DNA of 64,000 bases from JALZVT01 sp039029135 (GTDB lineage: Bacteria > Pseudomonadota > Gammaproteobacteria > Pseudomonadales > Azotimanducaceae), in contig JBCCGT010000016.1 in assembly GCA_039029135.1 (NCBI GenBank), positions 57,660 to 121,659 on the forward strand. Reading direction: 5' to 3'. Made by a program: the position numbers and the translations under genes. The notes below the pieces were generated by a model. That model worked only from the letters and a program-made list of their open reading frames with translations, was not told where the DNA came from and did not search any database. Each line of letters starts with the position of its first letter. Position 1 is the stretch's first letter. Positions 44,088 to 52,985 of the stretch are shown piece by piece.

Positions 44088-45695
44088 ATGTACCGTTTCG
44101 GATTTAATTCCTGTTCGCCGCTGCGTGCGCGCGGCTTGACCGCGCTTGCGCTGAGCGCCGCCATTGGCACAACAGCGAGGGCACCGCTCGCGATGGCGCA
44201 AACGCCGCCCCTGGACATCGTCGGCATCGGCAGCTATGCCGCGGTCGGTGATTCGCATATCGCGATGCTGACCGTTGAGCGCCAGATCGGCACCGATCTC
44301 AACGGCGACGGATTGCTCAACGATGCCGTGCTGCGCTATCGCGCGGTCGCCGGCGGTCCGGTCATCAACACAGGCCTGGCCGTCTATAACTTTCGGATCG
44401 AGACCGACGGTTATCACGTGTTATTCCTGCAACACGAGGCGTACGTCGGCGAAGATCTCACCGGCGACGGCGACGGCGATCGCGGTGACGTTGTGCTCGG
44501 CTACTACGGCATTGAACACGACGTGGTCCGCTACACCGACATCCAGCCGCACATCAACACCGGCAGTCTTGGCAAACTTCGCAGCTACAGCATCAGCGAG
44601 AATTTGATCAGCTTTACGCAGCGTGAGCACGCCGTTCGCGAAGATCTGAACGGCGATGGCGACACGAACGACTATGTCGTGCGCTACTTCGATATCGATT
44701 CAGGAGCGACCCACGACACCGGACTGGTTGCACCCTATGCCGTGGTGGATCAGGGTCAGATCGCCACGACCGTGTCGGAATCTGCGGCGGCGCGTGATGT
44801 GAATGCCGACGGTGATCAGGACGACGCCGTGATCGTCGTGTTCGACACCGCGACTGGCGCGACGACGCCGGTGGTCGCGCTGCCCGATCATGCGACGATC
44901 GACCCCTGGTCCTATCCGGGGCTCGACGGTCAGCGGCTGGTGCTGCGCATGCACGAGTCCACGTTCGGCGAGGATCTGGACGGCGACGGCCGACTGTCTG
45001 CTCGCCAGCTCGTGTTCACGCACGATCTCACGCGAGCCGAGTCCAGCTATCTGGGTTTCAGCGGCGGCAAACAGATCGATGTGAAGGACGATTTCGTGGC
45101 CTATTACACCGCCGAGAACCTGATCGATGTTGATGTGAACGGCGACGGCGACACGCGCTGGGACTGGCTGACCGCAGTGCGCAATTGGCGCAGCGGCGAG
45201 GTTCACTACCTGCCCGAGGCGAGCGAGTACGGCGTCAACCAGACGGGATTGATGTTTCGCCAGTGGGAGCATCGCGCGGGCATCGACGCCAACAATGACG
45301 GCGACACGAGCGACCACTTCGTGGCGTTCCTAGCGCTTGCCGAGCCGCAGCCCTGTCCGTCGATCGGCGCCTGCGGATCGCCCGCGCCCAGCGGCGATGC
45401 GCAGGCAGGGTCGGGGGATGCCATGGTCGGCATGCTCGTCGCGGCGTTGTCGCAAGCGCCGCTGCAGCAGTCCCAGCGCACCACGCTCGATGGGCGCCTC
45501 GACACGCTCGCCGGCATTGGGGCCTCCAGCCTGTCGGAGCAGGACAAGGTGGCGGCGGCCATGCCGGTGCTGAATCAGATGGTCGCCGACATCGACGGCT
45601 TCGTCGCCAGCGGCCTCCTCGCCCCCGCGGACGCTAGCCCGTTAGCGGCCGCGATCGCTCAGATGCTCGGCTTTCTGGCGTCGCTGTCCGACTGA
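44088..45695 (+). CDS. Secreted protein with seven calcium-loop repeats
   Basis: 535 residues of no known family. Residues 1-38 look like a signal peptide (ALSAAIGTTARAPLAMAQT). Seven short acidic loops of EF-hand or dockerin type occur at D70-D79 (DLNGDGLLND), D123-D134, D186-D195 (DLNGDGDTND), D237-D246 (DVNADGDQDD), D296-S303 (DLDGDGRLS), D349-D359 (DVNGDGDTRWD) and D400-D409 (DANNDGDTSD). They recur every 51-63 residues with beta-strands between, so a seven-bladed propeller with calcium-stapled blades is plausible. After a Cys-Pro-Ser linker there is a helical C-terminal part. An AAGGA RBS lies at 44077-44081. It sits beside the hybrid kinase gene. Confidence 0.75.
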   Translation: MYRFGFNSCSPLRARGLTALALSAAIGTTARAPLAMAQTPPLDIVGIGSYAAVGDSHIAMLTVERQIGTDLNGDGLLNDAVLRYRAVAGGPVINTGLAVYNFRIETDGYHVLFLQHEAYVGEDLTGDGDGDRGDVVLGYYGIEHDVVRYTDIQPHINTGSLGKLRSYSISENLISFTQREHAVREDLNGDGDTNDYVVRYFDIDSGATHDTGLVAPYAVVDQGQIATTVSESAAARDVNADGDQDDAVIVVFDTATGATTPVVALPDHATIDPWSYPGLDGQRLVLRMHESTFGEDLDGDGRLSARQLVFTHDLTRAESSYLGFSGGKQIDVKDDFVAYYTAENLIDVDVNGDGDTRWDWLTAVRNWRSGEVHYLPEASEYGVNQTGLMFRQWEHRAGIDANNDGDTSDHFVAFLALAEPQPCPSIGACGSPAPSGDAQAGSGDAMVGMLVAALSQAPLQQSQRTTLDGRLDTLAGIGASSLSEQDKVAAAMPVLNQMVADIDGFVASGLLAPADASPLAAAIAQMLGFLASLSD

Positions 45696-45885
45696 GCAGG
45701 CGTTAGAAAACGCTCAGGGACTGTGCGGGCGTCAGCGGCCAGGGATGGCCCGCGCGGGCGTCGCAGAGACGACGCGTACGCCGATTCCCGTTGGACCAAA
45801 CCTGAACACCCACCCTTACCCGCGGTCGGCGGACCGAGTCAATGCGCCTATACTGGGGGCGCTGATCGCTGGGGAGGACTTGAGC

Positions 45886-46143
45886 ATGACGATTACGCCC
45901 GCAGGCACCCTGCCGGCGCAGCGGCGCTTCATCCGCCCGACGGCGGAAGACACCTGGGCCACCATCGCGGCACGTGAGCTGCCCGAGCTACCCGCTTCGG
46001 AGGCGGCGGAGGCGCTGCAGAGCTGGAACTTCCACGTCTTCATGCGACCCGCCGCGCCGGCCGACTCGCCGCGTGCCGGCAACCCCATCCTGCCCAGCGA
46101 CATCATTTTTCTCGAGGCGCCGGTGAACGCCCCGGGGCAGTGA
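45886..46143 (+). CDS. Small LysM-like domain protein
   Basis: 85 residues from ATG 45886, with GGGGAGGA at 45871-45878. The middle reads RPTAEDTWATIAARELPELP, which has the shape of a LysM motif (TW-xx-IA-R-LP), followed by a basic, Pro-rich end and a final IIFLEAP strand. LysM domains bind peptidoglycan or chitin-type sugars, though no signal peptide is seen, so it may instead be a cytoplasmic version of the fold. It starts a run of three closely spaced genes ending in the D-aminoacylase-like gene. Confidence 0.65.
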   Translation: MTITPAGTLPAQRRFIRPTAEDTWATIAARELPELPASEAAEALQSWNFHVFMRPAAPADSPRAGNPILPSDIIFLEAPVNAPGQ

Positions 46144-46156
46144 ACGCGCGTCGGGC

Positions 46157-46402
46157 ATGAGCGCGCGAATCCATTCGGCGCGTGTCATCGCGGCCCACGA
46201 CGGCGTCGCGGAGCTGGCGGTGACCATGATCTACGACAACGGCGGCACCACAGAGGTGACGCTGGATGCGATGGCCAGCCAGGCTCTGATGGCGAGCTGC
46301 GCAGCCGATACGCTCAGCGACTTGAACGGTCACGACTGGCGCAAGGTGCGCGATGCGCTGAGTCTCAGCTACAACCGCTTCTCAGGAGGCACACATGCTT
46401 GA
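46157..46402 (+). CDS. Hypothetical protein (81 residues)
   Basis: Not recognised. It reads MSARIHSARVIAAHDGVAEL, VTMIYDNGGTTEVTLDAMAS and a C-terminal helix (WRKVRDALSLSYNRF). It lies 13 bases after the LysM-like gene and overlaps the amidohydrolase start by eight bases, which argues for a real, coupled gene and a role tied to that enzyme. Confidence 0.6.
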   Translation: MSARIHSARVIAAHDGVAELAVTMIYDNGGTTEVTLDAMASQALMASCAADTLSDLNGHDWRKVRDALSLSYNRFSGGTHA

Positions 46403-48065
46403 TTTGGTGATTAAGAACGGAACGATCGTCGACGGCAGCGGCCTGCCGGCCTATCAGGGCGATGTGGGCATTCGCGACGGCCGCATCGCTCGGGTCGGTC
46501 GCGTGACCGAGTCGGCGGCGCGCAGCATCGACGCGACGGGCAAGGTGATCGCCCCCGGCTTCATTGACCCGCACACCCACTTTGACGCGCAGCTTTTGTG
46601 GGACGGTGCGGCGAAGCCTGCCATCGAACACGGCGTCACCACGATCGTGCCGGGGAACTGTTCGTTGTCGCTGGCGCCCCTGAAGGCCGAGCATCGCATG
46701 AAGCTGGTCGGCATGTTCAACCAGATCGAGGAGATGCCGCTGAAGGCATTCGAAGAGGGCGTGGAGTGGAACTGGGAAACCTTCGAGGAGTTCGTCGCGC
46801 GCATCTCTAAAGATTTGCAGATCAACGTCGCACCACTGGTTGGGCACAGCGTGCTGCGGCTGTGGGTCATGGGCGATGCATCGATGCAGCGCTGCGCGAC
46901 CCGTGAAGAAATCAATGAGATGCAGGCGCTGCTGGCGGAGTGCCTGCAGGTCGGCGCGGTCGGGCTGTCCACCAGCTTCGTCGATATGGACGAGACGCTG
47001 CAGCCGGTACCCAGCCGCTACGCAGATGCGGTGGAGCTGGACGCGCTGTGCGAGGTGCTGAGCGAACACGGTCGCCTGCTGCAGGTGGTGCACGAGTTCT
47101 ACGACGCCGACCTGACGGTCGCCCGCGTGGATCAGCTGGCAGATATCTCCCGCAAGCACGGCATTGCGACGACTCTGTCGCCGCTGTTTGTCAACGCGGA
47201 CGACAACGGCGCGGTCGACAAGGTTATGGCGCGGGTCAAGGAGCAAATGGCCGCCGGCGCGCGCGTCTGGCCGCAGGTGCAGACACGGCCGATAGACATC
47301 AGCTTCTGCTTTGAGGTGCCGAGCCTCTTGTTCATCCGCTACCCCACCTGGTACGGCATCATGCGCTTCGGCACCCACGACGACATCGTCGCGGCCTTCA
47401 GCGATCTCGAGCGGCGACCGCAGCTCATCGCCGAGGCAGAGGGCGGCGGCATGAGCGCGCTCTGGTCGCGACTGGTGCTGCGGCAGGTCCAGACCGAGGC
47501 CAACCAGCCGCTCGTGGGCAAGACGCTCGCAGACATCGCTGCTGCCCGCGGCAAAGGCCTTGTCGAAACCATGATCGAGCTGTCGCTGGAAGAAGACCTG
47601 CAGGCGCACTTCCTGGCGGCGGACATGGGGCACAACGACGACGCCAAGGTGGGCGAGCTGCTGAATGATCCCAATGTGCACATCGGGGCCAGCGACGGCG
47701 GCGCGCACATCCTGTCGTTCTCGACCTATGGCGACACCGGCTATCTGTTCAGCCAGTTCGTGCGCGAGCACGCGGCGCTCGGGCTCGAGGCGGCGGTGAA
47801 GAAAATCACCCACGACACGGCGAGCATCTGGGGGCTGTCGAACCGGGGCCTGCTGCGCGCCGGCTACGCGGCGGATGTGACGGTCTTCGATCCGGACGCG
47901 ATCGGTCGCGGTCCCGAGTATTACGTGCAGGATGTCCCGGGCGACGGCCATCGCTATGTTCGCGACGCCCTGGGCGTCGACACCGTAGTGATCGGCGGTG
48001 CGGTGGCCTGGAACGAAACCTCGGGTTACACGGACGCCTATCGCGGCCAGATTTTGGCGGGCTAG
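46395..48065 (+). CDS. N-acyl-D-amino-acid deacylase-like amidohydrolase
   Basis: 556 residues of the amidohydrolase superfamily. The beta-sandwich head LDLVIKNGTIVDGSGLPAYQ is followed by the metal site APGFIDPHTHFDAQLLWD (HxH), a GVTTIVPGNCSLSLAPL segment typical of D-aminoacylases and dihydropyrimidinase-type relatives, and late metal/substrate residues in GASDGGAHILSFSTYGDTG. D-aminoacylases remove acyl groups from D-amino acids, in some bacteria after wall turnover. Substrate here unproven. Confidence 0.88.
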   Translation: MLDLVIKNGTIVDGSGLPAYQGDVGIRDGRIARVGRVTESAARSIDATGKVIAPGFIDPHTHFDAQLLWDGAAKPAIEHGVTTIVPGNCSLSLAPLKAEHRMKLVGMFNQIEEMPLKAFEEGVEWNWETFEEFVARISKDLQINVAPLVGHSVLRLWVMGDASMQRCATREEINEMQALLAECLQVGAVGLSTSFVDMDETLQPVPSRYADAVELDALCEVLSEHGRLLQVVHEFYDADLTVARVDQLADISRKHGIATTLSPLFVNADDNGAVDKVMARVKEQMAAGARVWPQVQTRPIDISFCFEVPSLLFIRYPTWYGIMRFGTHDDIVAAFSDLERRPQLIAEAEGGGMSALWSRLVLRQVQTEANQPLVGKTLADIAAARGKGLVETMIELSLEEDLQAHFLAADMGHNDDAKVGELLNDPNVHIGASDGGAHILSFSTYGDTGYLFSQFVREHAALGLEAAVKKITHDTASIWGLSNRGLLRAGYAADVTVFDPDAIGRGPEYYVQDVPGDGHRYVRDALGVDTVVIGGAVAWNETSGYTDAYRGQILAG

Positions 48066-48728
48066 GCAGGGTCCGCCGACGGCTGGCGGGAGCGCCGACA
48101 GCCTTGAGGTCGGCGGCAACCGCCCCCATTACCGTCAGTGTTCTTACGGGCGTTTGGGTGTCAGCGCACGCTTTCGCCTGTCGGACAAAATAAATCGGAA
48201 GCAATCCGAATAATTGGGAATAAACGGCTGCATTCGGCCGCAGACCGCGACCAGAGCACTAGAATTGGCGTGGTGAAAACGCATGCAATGGGTATAATGG
48301 CGCGTTCGCGGCGCACCAAGGCGGTGCAGCCCGCTACCGGTAACCGGCATAAACTCTCGCCGGAACCAGACACGCATCGTTGCCTCCCCGTCAGGGATAC
48401 GCTGGCAGCCCCGGGTTACGGGCCGGACGTACGAGTCATACGTCAAGGCCATGACGCGCGGATCTACCGGCACCAGGCAAGGTGTTGTTTCTCCATTATC
48501 CATCAGCAGTGCGACAGCGCATTGCGACAGGGCAGACGTTCCTCGGTCCGCTGCGGCGGCGGAGCGCGTCGGTCTCGGGTGCGGCCAGGTCGAACCCGGT
48601 GATTCGCGCGCCTCGGTTGGGGGTGACACGTCGGCGGACACGGCTCCGCGCGACGACACGTCGAGGCGACGATCTGGCAGCGCGACCCGCCCCTGGGCGG
48701 ATCGGTCGATAAAAGAAGACGAGGTCTT
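48066..48728 (+). promoter_or_regulatory. Long rpoD leader with a candidate promoter
   Basis: No gene supported in these 663 bases. TATAAT at 48293-48298 is a good -10 box, but the -35 at ideal spacing (48270-48275, GTGGTG) is poor. This would leave a 430-base leader with visible small hairpins, for example GCACC-AAG-GCGGTGC near 48313 and CCCGGGTTACGGG near 48409. An AT-rich patch at 48185-48230 might hold another promoter. GAGGT just before ATG 48729 serves translation. Because rpoD has been cut off from the rpsU promoter, an own promoter is required. Confidence 0.45.
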
Positions 48729-50570
48729 ATGAGCGCGAGCAGCATCAAGCAGCAGGAATCCAGACTCAAGGAACTGATCGCCAAGGGTAAGGAGCAGGGC
48801 TTCCTGACCTACGCCGAGGTGAACGATCACCTGCCCGACGACATCTCCGATCCGGATCAGATCGAAGACATCATCCGCATGATCAACGACATGGGCATCA
48901 CCGTGTACGAGACCGCGCCGGATGCCGATGAGCTGATCAGCGCCGAGGAAAACACGGCGGACGAACTCGCAGCCGAAGAGGCCGCCGCCGCGCTGGCCGC
49001 GGTCGAAACCGAGGCCGGCCGCACGACCGACCCCGTGCGCATGTACATGCGTGAGATGGGCACGGTTGAACTGCTGACCCGCGAGGGTGAGATCGCGATC
49101 GCCAAGCGCATCGAAGAAGGCATCCGCGATGTTCTGACCGCGCTCGCCGCCTTTCCCGGCGCGTGCGAGTACATTCTCGACACCTACGCCGACGTCGCCA
49201 AAGAAGAGCGTCTGGCCGACCTGCTAGTGGGCTATCTGGATCCGACCGAGCATGTCCCGGCGGCACCCCAGGTGGTCCCGTCTGAGGCCGGCAAGAAGGC
49301 CGAAAAAGACGAAGACGAGGGACCGAAGGGCCCCGATCCCGTCGAGGCCAAGAAGCGCTTTACCAAGCTGAAGCGCCACTACAACGCGACGCACAAAGCC
49401 ATCACGGCGGCGAAGGGCAATCGCAGCGACGAGGCCGTCAAGAAAGAGATGGTCAAGCTCGGCGAGGCGTTCTGCTGCTTTAAGCTGGTGCCGCGCCACT
49501 ACGACGAGATCGTTGATCTGGCCCGCTCCGCGCTCGATCGCGTGCGTCGCCACGAGCGCAACATCATGAGCCTGTGCGTGCGTACGGCGCGCATGCCGCG
49601 CAGCGCGTTCCTGAAGGACTTCCCGGGCCACGAGACCAGCGTTACCTGGATCAACAAGCACATCAAGGCGAAGAAAGACTATTCGTCGGCGCTCGAGAAG
49701 CACAAGGACGAGCTGCTGCGCTCGCAGAAAAAGCTGAAGCAGATCGAGGCCGCCGTTGGCCTGACCGTTGCCGAGATCAAGGACATCAACCGGCGCATGT
49801 CGCTGGGCGAAGCCAAGGCGCGCCGCGCCAAGAAAGACATGGTCGAGGCGAACCTGCGCCTCGTGATTTCGATCGCGAAGAAGTACACGAACCGGGGCCT
49901 GCAGTTCCTCGATCTGATTCAGGAAGGCAACATCGGCCTGATGAAGGCGGTCGACAAGTTCGAGTACCGACGCGGCTACAAGTTTTCGACCTACGCGACC
50001 TGGTGGATCCGCCAGGCCATTACGCGCTCTATCGCCGACCAGGCGCGCACCATTCGTATTCCGGTGCACATGATCGAGACCATCAACAAGCTGAATCGCG
50101 TCTCGCGACAGATGCTGCAGGAGATGGGTCGCGAACCAACGCCGGAGGAACTCGGCGAGCGCATGGAGATGCCGGAAGAGAAAGTGCGCAAGGTACTGAA
50201 GATCGCGAAAGAGCCGATCTCGATGGAGACGCCCATCGGCGACGACGAAGATTCGCATCTGGGCGATTTCATCGAAGACCCGACCATCGGTTCGCCGGTC
50301 GACCTCGCGACGGGCGAAGGCCTGAAGGAAGCCACCAAGGAAGTCCTTGGCGGCCTGACCGCGCGCGAGGCGAAGGTGCTGCGCATGCGTTTCGGTATCG
50401 ACATGAACACCGATCACACGCTGGAAGAGGTCGGCAAGCAGTTCGACGTCACGCGCGAGCGCATTCGCCAGATCGAGGCGAAGGCGCTGCGCAAGCTGCG
50501 GCACCCGAGCCGTTCGGAGCACCTGCGGTCGTTCCTGGACGAGCAGGGCGAGAGCGGCGGGCGACCCTAA
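48729..50570 (+). CDS. rpoD: RNA polymerase sigma factor RpoD (sigma-70)
   Basis: 613 residues; the primary sigma factor. Region 1.1 (IKQQESRLKELIAKGKEQGF), the non-conserved insertion with acidic/basic stretches, region 2 (NLRLVISIAKKYTNRGLQFL, KFSTYATWWIRQAITRSIAD with the promoter-melting aromatics), region 3 and region 4 (EVGKQFDVTRERIRQIEAKA, the -35-binding helix) are all complete. Its place right after dnaG in other gammaproteobacteria is taken here by accessory genes. Confidence 0.98.
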   Translation: MSASSIKQQESRLKELIAKGKEQGFLTYAEVNDHLPDDISDPDQIEDIIRMINDMGITVYETAPDADELISAEENTADELAAEEAAAALAAVETEAGRTTDPVRMYMREMGTVELLTREGEIAIAKRIEEGIRDVLTALAAFPGACEYILDTYADVAKEERLADLLVGYLDPTEHVPAAPQVVPSEAGKKAEKDEDEGPKGPDPVEAKKRFTKLKRHYNATHKAITAAKGNRSDEAVKKEMVKLGEAFCCFKLVPRHYDEIVDLARSALDRVRRHERNIMSLCVRTARMPRSAFLKDFPGHETSVTWINKHIKAKKDYSSALEKHKDELLRSQKKLKQIEAAVGLTVAEIKDINRRMSLGEAKARRAKKDMVEANLRLVISIAKKYTNRGLQFLDLIQEGNIGLMKAVDKFEYRRGYKFSTYATWWIRQAITRSIADQARTIRIPVHMIETINKLNRVSRQMLQEMGREPTPEELGERMEMPEEKVRKVLKIAKEPISMETPIGDDEDSHLGDFIEDPTIGSPVDLATGEGLKEATKEVLGGLTAREAKVLRMRFGIDMNTDHTLEEVGKQFDVTRERIRQIEAKALRKLRHPSRSEHLRSFLDEQGESGGRP

Positions 50571-50602
50571 GAGCAACCAGTAGACGCTAATCGCTCTGGA
50601 AA

Positions 50603-50626
50603 AGGCCGGCAATCGCCGGCCTTTTT
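50603..50626 (+). terminator. Rho-independent terminator of rpoD
   Basis: AGGCCGGC (50603-50610) pairs with GCCGGCCT (50615-50622) around AATC, followed by TTTTT. It lies 33 bases after the rpoD stop, between convergent rpoD and rfbD. Confidence 0.9.
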
Positions 50627-50660
50627 CGTTTTCGTTTTCGTTTTCGTCTTCGTTCTCGTC
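50622..50660. repeat. Hexamer CGTTTT tandem repeat
   Basis: After the rpoD terminator come about six units of CGTTTT, the last two altered to CGTCTT and CGTTCT, ending four bases before the rfbD stop. It is a simple-sequence repeat that might vary in copy number between strains. Confidence 0.7.
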
Positions 50661-50663
50661 GAT

Positions 50664-51557
50664 CTAGTCGAGCAGCGTCGGCTCTGCCGCGATGCGTCGC
50701 AGCAGCGCGTCCAACTCTGGGCGCCAGTCGGCGAGCGGTGTGCCCAGCGCGTCCCGCAGCTGCGTGCCGCGTAGTATGACGTCTTCCGGCCTGCGCGCCG
50801 GCTGCGCAAGCTCCGCGCTGCTGCAAGAAGACAGCGCCACGTCTTCCGGCACCAGGCCTAGAGGCTGCGCGCGCCTTAGAATCTCCGCGGCGAACCCGTG
50901 CCAGCTCACGCCGGGCGTGCCCGCGTAGTGATAGATGCCGCGCGCGTCGTCGCGCGCGCTGAGGTCGAGCAGCGCCGCAGCCACGCCCGTGGCCGCGTTC
51001 GGCACGCCGCGCTGATCGTCGACGACCCGCAGCGCCTCGCCCGCGCGAGCCCTGCGCAGGATCGTCTTCACGAAGTTGTGGCCGTGCGCGCCGAACAGCC
51101 AGCTCACCCGCAGCACGGCGCCGCCTCGCGACAGCGTCGCTTCCTCGCCGGCGCGTTTGCTTTCGCCGTAGACGCTCGTGGGGTTCGTGGGTTCGTTTTC
51201 CGTCACGTCGCCCGTTGCGTCGGCAAACACATAGTCCGTCGATACGAATACCAGCCGCGCGCCGGTTGCAGCAGCGGCCGCGGCGACGTGCCCCGCACCG
51301 ACGCCGTTGACGGCGAATGCTGCCGCGCGATTCGACTCGGCCGCGTCAACCGCGGTGAACGCGGCGGCGTTGATAATGCGCGTGGGTCGATCGCGCGCCA
51401 GCCAACGCTCGACGCTGTCGCGGTCGCGCACGTCGACCTCCGCGCTGGACGGCGCGGTGACGGCGACGCTGGCCGCCGTGGCGCGCGCGCGCAGCGCGTG
51501 GCCGAGCTGGCCGCCGCCGCCGAGTATGCCGAGCGGGCTGTTTGCCGCCTGGCTCAC
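50664..51557 (-). CDS. rfbD: dTDP-4-dehydrorhamnose reductase
   Basis: 297 residues from GTG 51557, overlapping the rfbC stop by four bases. Last step of dTDP-L-rhamnose synthesis. The Rossmann motif GILGGGGQLGHALRA, the INAAAFTAVDAAESNRAAAF segment and the catalytic YxxxK in TSVYGESKRAGEEATLS are intact. Fourth and last gene of the rfbBACD operon. Confidence 0.95.
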   Translation of the reverse strand: MSQAANSPLGILGGGGQLGHALRARATAASVAVTAPSSAEVDVRDRDSVERWLARDRPTRIINAAAFTAVDAAESNRAAAFAVNGVGAGHVAAAAAATGARLVFVSTDYVFADATGDVTENEPTNPTSVYGESKRAGEEATLSRGGAVLRVSWLFGAHGHNFVKTILRRARAGEALRVVDDQRGVPNAATGVAAALLDLSARDDARGIYHYAGTPGVSWHGFAAEILRRAQPLGLVPEDVALSSCSSAELAQPARRPEDVILRGTQLRDALGTPLADWRPELDALLRRIAAEPTLLD

Positions 51558-52099
51558 GTCGCGCGGTTGTAGTCCGCGAGGCCGCCGAGTGCTGCGTCCT
51601 GGGCAGACAGCAGCGGCTGCGCCCCGTTCAGCGGCCAGTCGATCGCCAGTTCATCGTCGTCCCAGCGCACGCCGCGCTGGGCGTCCGCGAGGTAGGTCGC
51701 GGTGCACTGATAGAGCACGTCAGCGGTTTCGCTCAGCACGATGAATCCGTGCAGATAGCCGGGCGGCACGTATAGCTGGGTGTGCTCGACGTCGTTCAGT
51801 TCGACGCCGAACCAGCGCCCATAGCTCGCCGAGTCGGGGCGCGGGTCGGCGACGACGTCCCAGATGGTGCCGCGCAGCGCATAGACCAGCTTGCCCTGGG
51901 GACTGTGCGCCTGGGCGTGCAGGCCGCGCAGCACGTGGCGCGCGGAGTGCGCGTGGTTGGTCTGCACGAACGGCGCGTCGATGCCGGCCGCGGCGTAGCG
52001 CGGCTGCTGCCAGGTCTCCTGCAGATAGCCTCGGCCGTCGCGGTGGATCGCGGGCCGAATCAGCCGGACGCCGGGAAGCGGCGTGCTCTCAACTTGCAC
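51554..52099 (-). CDS. rfbC: dTDP-4-dehydrorhamnose 3,5-epimerase
   Basis: 181 residues of RmlC cupin fold. The base/acid pair sits in HVLRGLHAQAHSPQGKLVYA (His) and the Tyr in TQLYVPPGYLHGFIVLSETA; RPAIHRDGRGYLQETW is the typical N-terminal part. It epimerises C3 and C5 of dTDP-4-keto-6-deoxyglucose. It overlaps rfbA by 11 bases. Confidence 0.95.
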   Translation of the reverse strand: MQVESTPLPGVRLIRPAIHRDGRGYLQETWQQPRYAAAGIDAPFVQTNHAHSARHVLRGLHAQAHSPQGKLVYALRGTIWDVVADPRPDSASYGRWFGVELNDVEHTQLYVPPGYLHGFIVLSETADVLYQCTATYLADAQRGVRWDDDELAIDWPLNGAQPLLSAQDAALGGLADYNRAT

Positions 52100-52985
52100 G
52101 GTCGCCCTCGCCGCTCGGCGTCTCGTGTAACAGCGCGCGCAGATAATCGCCGTAGGCCCCCTTCGGATACGCGTCTGCGAGCCCGCGCAGGCGGTCGTCG
52201 TCGATCCAGCCCGCGCGCCAGCTGATCTCCTCGGGGCAGGCGATCTTGATGGCCTGTCGATGTTCGATGGTCTGCACGAACTGCGCGGCCTCCAGCAGCG
52301 AGTCGTGGGTGCCGGCGTCCAGCCAGGCCATGCCGCGCGGCAGACGACAGACCGTCAGCGCGCGCTCGTCGAGATAGCGCTGGTTCAGCTCCGAGATCTC
52401 CAGCTCGCCGCGCGCCGACGGGCGCAGGTCGGCCGCGTAGCGGGTGACGTTGCCGTCGTAGACGTACAGTCCGGTGACCGCGTAGCGCGACGGCGCGACG
52501 GCGGGCTTCTCGACGATCGCGACGGGATTGTCCGCGGCGTCGAATTCGATGACGCCGAAGCGCTCGGGATCGCGCACCTGGCTTGCGAAGATGGTCGCGC
52601 CCGTGTTCGCGGCGAGCGCCTCGCAGAGCAGCGCGGATAGATCGGCGCCGAAGAACAGGTTGTCGCCCAGCACCATCGTGCAGCCGTCGCCGTCGAGAAA
52701 CTCCGCGCCCACCCGAAACGCGTCGGCCAGGCCGCGCGGCGCATCCTGCACGGCGTAACGCAGGCGCATGCCCCAGCGATCACCGTCGCCGAGGAGTGCC
52801 TCGAACCGCGGCGTGTCCTCGGGCGTGGAGATCACCAGCACGTCGCGCAGACCGGCCAGCATCAGCGTGGTCAGCGGATAGTAGATCATGGGCTTGTCGT
52901 AGACGGGCAGCAGCTGTTTGCACAGCACGCGGGTCACCGGATGCAGGCGCGTACCCTGTCCACCCGCCAGTACGATGCCCTTCAT
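52089..52985 (-). CDS. rfbA: Glucose-1-phosphate thymidylyltransferase
   Basis: 298 residues from ATG 52985 (MKGIVLAGGQGTRLHPVTRV). First step of dTDP-rhamnose synthesis, making dTDP-glucose. Motifs: KQLLPVYDKPMIYYPLTTLM, MVLGDNLFFGADLSALL, RFGVIEFD and RGMAWLDAGTHDSLLEAAQF. It overlaps the rfbB stop by four bases (ATGA). Confidence 0.97.
   Translation of the reverse strand: MKGIVLAGGQGTRLHPVTRVLCKQLLPVYDKPMIYYPLTTLMLAGLRDVLVISTPEDTPRFEALLGDGDRWGMRLRYAVQDAPRGLADAFRVGAEFLDGDGCTMVLGDNLFFGADLSALLCEALAANTGATIFASQVRDPERFGVIEFDAADNPVAIVEKPAVAPSRYAVTGLYVYDGNVTRYAADLRPSARGELEISELNQRYLDERALTVCRLPRGMAWLDAGTHDSLLEAAQFVQTIEHRQAIKIACPEEISWRAGWIDDDRLRGLADAYPKGAYGDYLRALLHETPSGEGDRAS

Noticed and set aside
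46365..48119. Long open frame on the minus strand opposite the D-aminoacylase-like gene (584 codons)
   Set aside because: It is a high-GC shadow: the plus-strand frame has clear amidohydrolase motifs, while the antisense translation is rich in Arg, His and Val with no domain.
49224..50612. 462-codon open frame antisense to rpoD
   Set aside because: The sense frame is unmistakably sigma-70; the antisense frame has no start signal or recognisable domain.
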